The notes beneath the pieces were generated by a model. It had not been told where the DNA came from, did no database searches, and was given only the letters and a program-made list of their open reading frames with translations. The position numbers were made by a program, and so were the translations under genes. A stretch of DNA of 63,215 nt from Gammaproteobacteria bacterium. Lineage in GTDB: Bacteria; Pseudomonadota; Gammaproteobacteria; Pseudomonadales; Pseudomonadaceae. The stretch spans positions 1-63,215 of the forward strand of contig CAJCIO010000056.1 of NCBI GenBank assembly GCA_903970465.1. The letters run 5' to 3'. Positions 56,814-63,215 of this stretch are shown here, one piece after another. Numbering within the stretch: the stretch's first letter is position 1; every line of letters starts with the position of its first letter.

Positions 56814-57578
56814 TCAAGGCATCACATCGCCGGAATTAGGCCCCAGCGTCTGCCCGACAAACAGGTTGCCGCCCGGCTCGCTGGCGAGCAGCACGGCAAT
56901 CGGCGCGACTTCTTCGGCCAGCCCGAATCGCCCCAGGGGCAGCTCCTTGGCCTTGGCGGTTTTCCAGGCCTGGCTCAAGTCGTCCACCAGCGCCGTGGTG
57001 ATCGGTCCGGGGGCGATGGCATTTACCAGAACGTTGTCCTTGGACACTTCCAGCGCCAGCGACTTGGTGAAGCCAATGACGCCAGCCTTGGCCGCGGCAT
57101 AGTGGGTCAGCTCGGCGCCGCCCTTGATGCCCAGTTGCGAGGCGACGTTGATGATCCGCCCCCAGCGCTGCGCAAGCATGTACGGCAGGGCACGCTGGCT
57201 GGCGATGAAGACGCTGGTGAGGTCGACGCGCAGCATGTCGTCCCACATCTCCTGAGTCAGGTCGATGCACTTGGCCTGGGTCAGCATACCGGCGTTGTTG
57301 ACCAGAATATCGATACCGCCCAGGGCCTGCACGCAGGCGTCCACGCCGGCTTGGGCACCACTGCGGGTACCGACGTCGGCGATGCATTCATGCACCGTCG
57401 AACCCAGCGCGCGGCAAGTGGCGGCCACGTCTTGCAGCGCAGCGCCATTGCGGTCGGCCAGCACCAGGCTCGCACCCGCCTGTGCGTAAGCCATGGCAAT
57501 GGCCGCGCCGATACCGCTGGCGGCACCGGTGATCACGGCGCGGCGCCCGGCGAGCGGGGTAGCAAGGGTTCTTTGCAT
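56814..57578 (-). CDS. SDR-family dehydrogenase
   Basis: 254-residue classical short-chain dehydrogenase. Cofactor motif TGAASGIG near residue 17, NNAG (near 90), catalytic Ser and YAAAK (near 155). An Asp after the second strand (LVLADRNG) suggests NAD preference. Substrate unknown. The ATG at 57578, with GGAGA 7 bp before it, is chosen over one four codons upstream. Confidence 0.88.
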   Translation of the reverse strand: MQRTLATPLAGRRAVITGAASGIGAAIAMAYAQAGASLVLADRNGAALQDVAATCRALGSTVHECIADVGTRSGAQAGVDACVQALGGIDILVNNAGMLTQAKCIDLTQEMWDDMLRVDLTSVFIASQRALPYMLAQRWGRIINVASQLGIKGGAELTHYAAAKAGVIGFTKSLALEVSKDNVLVNAIAPGPITTALVDDLSQAWKTAKAKELPLGRFGLAEEVAPIAVLLASEPGGNLFVGQTLGPNSGDVMP

Positions 57579-57593
57579 AGGGTTCTCCATCGG

Positions 57594-58366
57594 TCAATCC
57601 GGCCAACGAACGGTGAGGCCACCGTCGATGATGATGCTTTGCCCGGTGAGGTAGCTGGCCTCGGTCGATGTCAGAAAGGCCACCAGCGCCGCGACCTCAT
57701 CGGCGCGGCCGACGCGGCCCGGGGAATGCTGCGCGCGGCCTTGGCCAGGCCTTCGGGGCCAAGCGAATTTTTCGCGTCGAGCGACTGCGGGGTTTCGATC
57801 AGCCCCGGGATCACCGCGTTGCAGCGGATGCCCCGCGGTGCCAGCTCTACCGCCAGCGATCGGCACAGCCCCGGCACACCGGCCTTGGCGGCGGCGTAAT
57901 GCGAGTGGTCCTGCCAGCCATATACGCCGCCGGCAATGGACGAAATGGCGACCATCGCGCCACCGTCGCCCATATGGCGCGCGGCCGCGCGGAAGGTCCG
58001 CATGACCCCGGTCAGATCGACGTTGAGCAGTTCATTCCAGCGCTGGTCGGTCATCTCCAGCAGCGGCGCGGCGCGCAACAGGCCGGCGTTGGCGACGGCG
58101 TAATCAAGGCGGCCGAAATGTTCCACGGCGGCAGCGGCCAGGGCGTCGACCGATGTGGTATCGGCCACATCCAGCGGCAGCATGATGCACTCGCCACCTG
58201 CCGCGGCAACGCGCTTCAAGGTGTCTTGATGGTCGTGCGGGTCAGCCGGAAAATAGCCGCCCACCACCCGTACACCGCGTTGGGCATAGGTCACGGCCAA
58301 CGCCTGGCCGATACCGCTGGCAGCGCCAGTCACCAACGCCACGGGAAGGTTGTGTGAATCAGTCAT
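57594..58366 (-). pseudogene. Second SDR-family dehydrogenase, interrupted by a -1 frameshift
   Basis: The N-terminal 215 residues form a good SDR (TGAASGIG, ANAG, catalytic SSIAG and YAAAK). The frame is lost at the C/G run 57718-57724 and resumes in another frame as [27 protein letters not shown] and DGG to 57594. Restoring one missing base joins both halves into a normal protein of about 257 residues. All catalytic residues lie before the break, but the lost C-terminal part normally completes the substrate pocket and the tetramer. It may be real decay or a sequence error. Confidence 0.85.
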
Positions 58367-58378
58367 TCGCGTCTCCAG

Positions 58379-59737
58379 TCATTTAACGCTGTCAGGGGCG
58401 ACGTGACGAGCGGCCAGCATCACCAATCCGGACAGAAAGCACGGCACTGCGCCAAACCAGATGGCCGCGCTGTACCACTCGCCACCCGCCGTCAACACGC
58501 CGGTGATGCCCAGCCCGGCCGACACGGCGCCGATCGGGCCCATGGCATGGACGATGGCACCGCCGGTAGCGCGAATGCTGGTAGGGAAGCTTTCGCTCAT
58601 GAAGAACAGCAGCGCCGAGTAAGGCCCGTTGAGAAAAAACAGCCCCACGCTGTACAGGGTGACCACGGTGACCAGATCACTCGGCCCATAGATCATCGCG
58701 GCGAAGGCCACGCCTCCACACATCCAGCCCAAGGCCACGGTGTTGCGTCGACCGATGCGATCGCCCAGCCAGCCGTGGAACAGGTAGCCGCAGAAACCCA
58801 CCAGGTTGGACAACACCAGGATCCACAGCGAGTTCTGGAATGACACATGGTGAACACTGACGATCACCGAGGTGCCCAGCACGCTGAATACCTGGATGGC
58901 GGACCAGTTCAGCAGCAGCGCGATGCTCAGCACCAGGGTGGCGCGCAACGCCGGGCCACGAAAGGCGGCTGCGATGCCGGCCTTGGCGTGCTCGTGATAA
59001 TCCACGCCATGGGCCTTGGCCAGCAGCTGAGCTTGGGCTTCATGGCCGGCCTTGCGCAGTTGAGCGATGCGCAGATGCACCTGGAACTGCGGGCTTTCCT
59101 TGAGCTTGCGGGCCAGAAACGCCACCACGAAGGCCGGAATGGCAGCAAACACGAAGCAGCCCTGCCAGCCGATCTGAGGCAGCAGCAACGCTGTCAGGCC
59201 CGCCGCAATCAGCGCACCGACTGGCCAGCCGCTCTGTACCAGGCTGTAGATGAAGCCACGGCGTTTGATCAGTTTGGGATCGGTGGACGCGGCGTAGATC
59301 TCGGTCAGGTAGGTCGCGTTGACGCCTTCCTCGGCATACCCCAGGCCCGCCACCGAACGCACGCCGATCAGCGCGCCCTTGCCCATGCCGGCCGTGAAGG
59401 CGGTCAGCAACGAGCACAGCGCCGAGCCGGTCACGGTGAAGATGATGCCCGCGCGCCGCCCCAGTCGATCGACCACTGGCCCGACCGCGAAGGCCACCAC
59501 GGCCCCACCCAACGCTACCCAGGTGGCGATCTCGGCCTGGGTGGCCTGGTTCCAGTTGAAGTGCTCACCCATGACCGGCAGCAGGGTGCCGAACAGGATG
59601 AAGTCATAGACCGCGAATACCCAGGCGAAGAAAGCGATCCAGGTCGCGTATTTGACGTCACCCGACGTCAGGTACTGGGGTTGCCAGTCGGCGCTGAGCG
59701 CGGGTTGGGAGTCTAAAACAGCGGTGGGCGTAGTCAT
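58379..59737 (-). CDS. MFS metabolite transporter
   Basis: 452-residue major facilitator of the metabolite:H+/aromatic-acid symporter type, with twelve predicted helices and the loop motif DRLGRRAGI between helices 2 and 3. It likely imports the substrate of this catabolic cluster. ATG at 59737, preceded by GAGGA, is preferred to a TTG two codons earlier. It starts 24 bp after the CE4-type gene stop. Confidence 0.88.
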   Translation of the reverse strand: MTTPTAVLDSQPALSADWQPQYLTSGDVKYATWIAFFAWVFAVYDFILFGTLLPVMGEHFNWNQATQAEIATWVALGGAVVAFAVGPVVDRLGRRAGIIFTVTGSALCSLLTAFTAGMGKGALIGVRSVAGLGYAEEGVNATYLTEIYAASTDPKLIKRRGFIYSLVQSGWPVGALIAAGLTALLLPQIGWQGCFVFAAIPAFVVAFLARKLKESPQFQVHLRIAQLRKAGHEAQAQLLAKAHGVDYHEHAKAGIAAAFRGPALRATLVLSIALLLNWSAIQVFSVLGTSVIVSVHHVSFQNSLWILVLSNLVGFCGYLFHGWLGDRIGRRNTVALGWMCGGVAFAAMIYGPSDLVTVVTLYSVGLFFLNGPYSALLFFMSESFPTSIRATGGAIVHAMGPIGAVSAGLGITGVLTAGGEWYSAAIWFGAVPCFLSGLVMLAARHVAPDSVK

Positions 59738-59761
59738 GGTCAATCCTCGGCGGGATAAAGG

Positions 59762-60643
59762 TCAGCGCTGGCGGGGTTGGCGTTTGATGAAGTCGTCGGC
59801 GATTTCATCCATGGTCACGAAGCGCACACCGGCATGGCCTTGCATGTGCTCGATAAAGCGTTCGAGCATCAACAGCACCTGTGGGCGACCGGAGACATCG
59901 GGGTGGATGGTGATCGGGAACACGGCGTAGTCATGTTCGCGGTAGACCCAGTCGAACTGATCGCGCCACATTTCTTCCAGATGACGCGGGTTGACGAAGC
60001 CGTGGCTGTTCGGCGATTTCTTGATGAACATCATCGGTGGCAGGTCGTCGAGGTACCAGTTGGCCGGGATTTCGACCAGGTCGGTTTCTTCGCCGCGCAC
60101 TAGTGGTTTCATCCAGGTGTCGGGGTGCTGGCTGTAGTCGATCTTGGTCCAGGTATCACCAACTCGCACGTAGTAGGGGCTGAAGTCGTTGTGCATCAGG
60201 CTGTGATCGTACTTGATGCCTTTTTTCAGCAGCAGTTCGTTGCTGACGCGGCTGAATTCCCACCAAGGAGCGACGTAACCGGTGGGGCGACGGCCCGTCA
60301 GTTCGGTGATCAACGCGATGGACTTGTCGAGGACGATCTCCTCCTGCTCGGCGGTCATGGCGATCGGATTTTCATGGCTGTAGCCATGGATGCCGACTTC
60401 ATGGCCCGCCTCGGCGACGGCCTTCATCTGCTCGGGGAAGGTTTCTACCGAGTGGCCGGGGATGAACCAGGTGGTGCGCAGATCGTATTTCTTGAACAGC
60501 TTGAGCAGGCGCGGTGCACCGACTTCGCCGGCGAACATGCCGCGGGAGATATCGTCCGGCGAATCTTCGCCGCCGTAAGAACCGAGCCAGCCAGCCACCG
60601 CGTCGACGTCGACGCCGATCGATACCAGAATTTCTTTAGCCAT
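59762..60643 (-). CDS. CE4-fold hydrolase, likely imidase/amide-type deacetylase
   Basis: 293-residue member of the polysaccharide-deacetylase/PuuE superfamily. The metal triad is visible as Asp in GVDVDAVAG, and two His in HGYSHE. Its sequence style ([22 protein letters not shown]) is that of the cyclic-imide hydrolase/allantoinase-like branch, not of true chitin deacetylases. No signal peptide, so it acts in the cytoplasm, which also argues against peptidoglycan. GAGGA precedes the ATG at 60643. With the amidase upstream it may open a cyclic imide to a half-amide. Confidence 0.82.
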   Translation of the reverse strand: MAKEILVSIGVDVDAVAGWLGSYGGEDSPDDISRGMFAGEVGAPRLLKLFKKYDLRTTWFIPGHSVETFPEQMKAVAEAGHEVGIHGYSHENPIAMTAEQEEIVLDKSIALITELTGRRPTGYVAPWWEFSRVSNELLLKKGIKYDHSLMHNDFSPYYVRVGDTWTKIDYSQHPDTWMKPLVRGEETDLVEIPANWYLDDLPPMMFIKKSPNSHGFVNPRHLEEMWRDQFDWVYREHDYAVFPITIHPDVSGRPQVLLMLERFIEHMQGHAGVRFVTMDEIADDFIKRQPRQR

Positions 60644-60714
60644 GCTTGCATCCTCGTCCCGGCGTATTGCTGGCAAACGCCTGGGCCGGGTCCCGGGCGT
60701 TTGAATTCAGTCGG

Positions 60715-62076
60715 TCAGGGGTGTTGCTTGAGCAGTGTTTCCAGGGCCAGCGCGGCGCGCAGCACAGCGATGTCGTTGCCGCTGCACGCGGCCAGCAGCA
60801 GGCCGGTGGGCAACCCATCGCCGTCGACGCCGCTGGGCAGCGTCACCCCTGGCATGTCCAGCAGGCTGCCGGGCATGGTCAAGCGCAACGTGGCCAGATT
60901 GGTGCTGGCGAACAGTTCGTCATCGCTTTGCAGCGGCTCGAGCAAGGGGGCGACATGGGCGACGGTAGGGGTGATCAACAGGGCGCCGTCGAGCTCGCTG
61001 TGCAACTGCGCCTGCAATAGCCCGCGCTGCTCGTACAGCCGCAGTTGGCGACTGGCCGGCATCGAGCGGGCGGCTTCGAGGCGCCGCCGCACGCGGGGGT
61101 CGAGTCCGGCCGCGTCGGCACTGTCGAGCAGTCGCTCGTGGGAGGCGAACGCCTCTGCGGCACCAAGCCAGCCTTGCTGGGCGATGCAGTCCAGCGCCGA
61201 CTGCCATGCCCGCAGCGGGCGGCGATCGATGTGCGCGCCGGCACTGCCCAGGCGTTGCAGGCAGCGCTCCAGATTGTCGCGCACTGCCGGTTGCACGCGG
61301 GGATCGTTCAGCGTGGCTTCGTCGACGCGCAGGTGCAGGCCGCGCAGGTCGGCGGCGTCAAGGCTCATAGGGGTGTGGGTGAACAGTTGGTCGAGGGCGA
61401 TGGCGTCCCGCACGCTGCGCGTGATCGGCCCCAAGGCGTCGAGCGAGCGGGCCAGGCCGAAGACTCCGGCGAAGCCATATCTTTTGCGGCTGCTGCGGTA
61501 GCCGACCAAGCCGTTGAAGGTGGCCGGGATGCGAATCGACCCCGCGGTATCGGTCCCCATGGCAATGGGCACGACACCTGCCGCCACGGCAATGGCCGAG
61601 CCGCTGGACGATCCGCCCGGTGCCCGTGGCGCTGCAGAAAAACGCGGGTTGATCGGCGTCCCGAAATGCGGGTTCAGGCCCAACCCCGAGTAGGCCAGTT
61701 CGCTCAGGTTGGTCTTGCCGAGGCTGACCATGCCGGCCTGAGCGAGCCTGCTCACCAGGGCCGCATCTTGCGGCGCGGTCTCCGCATGGCGGCGGATGGC
61801 GGCTCCGGCGGTGGTGACCATGCCCGTCATGTCGAACAGGTCTTTCCAGGCGATTGGCACACCATCAAGCGCAGACAAGGGGCCGTGGTCCAGCCAGCGC
61901 AGGCGTGCTGCCTCGGCTTCGCGTCGGCCGCGACCTTGAGTCAGCGCGGTAAAGGCATGTTCTGCCACTGGCAAGCGCTCCAGCGCGGCTTCAAACGCCT
62001 CGACGGGATCGGTTTGGCCGGTGGCATAGGCATGAGCCAGGTCGTGACCATCGGCGGTGGCGAAATCGAATGGCAT
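60715..62076 (-). CDS. Amidase-signature hydrolase
   Basis: 453-residue amidase of the AS family. The Ser-cisSer-Lys triad is visible: Lys in GVPIAWKDLFD, Ser in GGSSSGSA and nucleophile Ser in TDTAGSIRIPA. Such enzymes hydrolyse half-amides, nicotinamide-like or indole-acetamide-like substrates. It is first in the minus-strand cluster. The ATG at 62076 has GGAG upstream; the longer frame would read through the operator. Confidence 0.9.
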   Translation of the reverse strand: MPFDFATADGHDLAHAYATGQTDPVEAFEAALERLPVAEHAFTALTQGRGRREAEAARLRWLDHGPLSALDGVPIAWKDLFDMTGMVTTAGAAIRRHAETAPQDAALVSRLAQAGMVSLGKTNLSELAYSGLGLNPHFGTPINPRFSAAPRAPGGSSSGSAIAVAAGVVPIAMGTDTAGSIRIPATFNGLVGYRSSRKRYGFAGVFGLARSLDALGPITRSVRDAIALDQLFTHTPMSLDAADLRGLHLRVDEATLNDPRVQPAVRDNLERCLQRLGSAGAHIDRRPLRAWQSALDCIAQQGWLGAAEAFASHERLLDSADAAGLDPRVRRRLEAARSMPASRQLRLYEQRGLLQAQLHSELDGALLITPTVAHVAPLLEPLQSDDELFASTNLATLRLTMPGSLLDMPGVTLPSGVDGDGLPTGLLLAACSGNDIAVLRAALALETLLKQHP

Positions 62077-62088
62077 GGAGCGCTCCAA

Positions 62089-62133
62089 AAAACGTATATC
62101 AATAAATGTACATTTGATGCATAGATACGTTTT
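62089..62133. promoter_or_regulatory. Nested palindromes upstream of the amidase gene
   Basis: The perfect 12-bp palindrome AAATGTACATTT (62104-62115) is enclosed by a perfect 9-bp inverted repeat, AAAACGTAT (62089-62097) and ATACGTTTT (62125-62133), nearly on the same centre. Good candidate operator for the divergent GntR regulator. Confidence 0.65.
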
Positions 62134-62225
62134 ATGTAGCAGGCATCGTGCCAAACGGTTAGCCGGCAGAGTTCATGCATCGGCAATCGCGGGGCAGAGC
62201 GGTTCGTTAAACTATGATGCGGGTC

Positions 62226-62238
62226 ATCAACAAATGTA
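62226..62238. promoter_or_regulatory. Second copy of the operator half-motif
   Basis: ATCAACAAATGTA repeats the motif ATCAATAAATGTA seen at 62098-62110 with one change, on the same strand, 128 bp away and about 140 bp before the GntR gene. A second site on the regulator side would fit looping or autoregulation. Confidence 0.45.
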
Positions 62239-62376
62239 TATATTCATTAAATAACCATTTGTGCGCAGAAAAGTAACACGCTTGCTACTTCTAGCCCCAC
62301 TTTGGTGCTGAGGGTCGACGCTCTGTCGTCCCGCAGGTGTGAGAGAATTTCCCCACTACAGTAGGGATGGCAGCCG

Positions 62377-63215
62377 ATGCTGGTCGAAGAAGACGCCGTA
62401 ACTGACGAAAACCGCAGTGCCCCTCGCTACGAACTGATCCGCAGTGCTTTGCGTGACGCGATAATCCAGGGCCTCGCCGAGCCTGGGCTGGTGCTGGTGG
62501 AAGGGCCGTTGGCGCAGCTGTTCGCGACCAGTCGCGTACCGGTGCGCCAAGCGTTGACCCTGCTGCATGAAGAGGGGCTGATCAGTCGTTTCGAAGGCCG
62601 CGGCTACCTGATCAACCCCGAGGGGCTGGACCTGCCTGCCCAGCGCTTGCCCTTGACTCGGCAGTTGCTGGGTCTGGAAACCCATGAAGAGCTGATCGAC
62701 CTGCGGCCGCTGGGCGAGCGGGTGTATGACGACATCGCCGCGTGTGTATCAACGGTGATGGTGTTCGGGCATTACCGCCTGGATGAACAGCGGGCCGCCG
62801 AATATCTGGGGGTGAGCCGCAGCGTGGTGCGCGAAGCCCTGTTGCGTCTGCGTGACCGCGGCCTGGTCGAAAAGGAACCCTATGCCCAGTGGCTGGCGGG
62901 GCCGTTGACGGCGCGCGAAATCAGCGATGACTATGAACTGCGGGCTTTGCTCGAACCGCAGGCCTTGCAGCAGACGGCTGCCCAGCTGTCGCATCCGCAA
63001 TTGCAGGCCATGCTCGAGCGCATCGCGCAGTTGCAGGGGGATGCGGCCAACGCGACGCGTGAGGCGGTCGATCAACTGGAGCGGGATCTGCACCAGCATT
63101 GCCTGGGCGGCCTGCGCAACCGCAAGATGGCCGTGCTGATTCAGCAATGTCAGAGCCCGATGAACGTCAGCCGCATCTTTCACGATGCATTGGGAATGGG
63201 CGTTGACGAGGCCAC
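62377..63215 (+). CDS. GntR-family regulator with two winged-helix domains (truncated by window end)
   Basis: The frame runs open from the ATG at 62377 to the window edge (279 residues seen). The first winged helix (about residues 15-85) has LAQLFATSRVPVRQALTLL and ISRFEGRGYLI. A second (about 109-170) has AAEYLGVSRSVVREALLRL and GLVEKE. An FCD-like helical ligand domain starts near 185 (ISDDYELRALLEPQAL). GntR proteins normally carry a single DNA-binding domain. Divergent from the amidase cluster, which it probably represses. Confidence 0.85.
   Translation, partial: MLVEEDAVTDENRSAPRYELIRSALRDAIIQGLAEPGLVLVEGPLAQLFATSRVPVRQALTLLHEEGLISRFEGRGYLINPEGLDLPAQRLPLTRQLLGLETHEELIDLRPLGERVYDDIAACVSTVMVFGHYRLDEQRAAEYLGVSRSVVREALLRLRDRGLVEKEPYAQWLAGPLTAREISDDYELRALLEPQALQQTAAQLSHPQLQAMLERIAQLQGDAANATREAVDQLERDLHQHCLGGLRNRKMAVLIQQCQSPMNVSRIFHDALGMGVDEA

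Overview
The window looks like a chromosomal segment of a plant-associated Pseudomonas. Coding regions are GC-rich with G/C third positions. The left 26 kb is a complete hrp/hrc type III secretion (T3SS) island of the P. syringae Hrp1 type, with the family-specific genes hrpR, hrpS, hrpA, hrpZ, hrpV, hrpG, hrpT, hrpL and hrpK and the split hrcQa/hrcQb. The right part carries a nicotinate (nic) cluster of the P. putida type. I cannot resolve the species.

Layout. 1-271 is the 3' end of an unidentified gene, followed by about 1.07 kb without convincing genes but rich in inverted repeats. 1340-10622: hrpR, hrpS, then hrpA-hrpZ-hrpB-hrcJ-hrpD-hrpE and hrpF-hrpG-hrcC-hrpT-hrpV. 10643-12043: a probable effector with its own HrpL promoter, set between the two convergent hrp operons. 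12057-22519 (minus strand): hrpJ-hrcV-hrpQ-hrcN-hrpO-hrpP-hrcQa-hrcQb-hrcR-hrcS-hrcT-hrcU. 22762-26405: hrpL with a sigma-54 promoter, hrpK, and a second effector-like gene, followed by gene debris at the island edge (26.4-26.9 kb). The regulatory chain can be read from the DNA: HrpR/HrpS are sigma-54 activators without receiver domains, hrpL has a -24/-12 promoter, and five hrp boxes (GGAAC[C/T]-N15/16-CCACNNA) precede hrpA, hrpF, the first effector, hrpJ and hrpK.

27-36.9 kb holds an Hsp20 gene with a possible thermosensor hairpin, a chemoreceptor, a small hydrophilic protein, a MetX-like hydrolase divergent from a glutamine-synthetase-like/solute-binding-protein/TetR set, and a GH3 glycosidase. 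36.9-48.5 kb is the nic cluster: nicT, nicF, nicE, nicD and nicC (minus strand), then nicX, nicR, nicA and nicB (plus), then nicS (minus). It covers nicotinate to 6-hydroxynicotinate to 2,5-dihydroxypyridine to N-formylmaleamate to maleamate to maleate to fumarate, with two distinct candidate operators.

48.5-54.2 kb is a LacI-controlled sugar module (Gfo/Idh/MocA dehydrogenase, two TIM-barrel isomerase-like proteins, a NupG-like MFS transporter) with a perfect 18-bp operator palindrome. 54.3-63.2 kb is a catabolic set: amidase, CE4-fold imidase/deacetylase-like hydrolase, MFS transporter, two SDR dehydrogenases (one frameshifted), a small CxxC protein, a G3E GTPase and an orphan solute-binding-like protein. 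A GntR-type regulator with two winged-helix domains, cut by the window edge, reads divergently from it. My best reading is uptake and two-step hydrolysis of a cyclic imide or similar amide, with metal supplied by the GTPase; this is inference. The least-described items are the two effector candidates, this imide-like cluster and the keto-sugar-like module.
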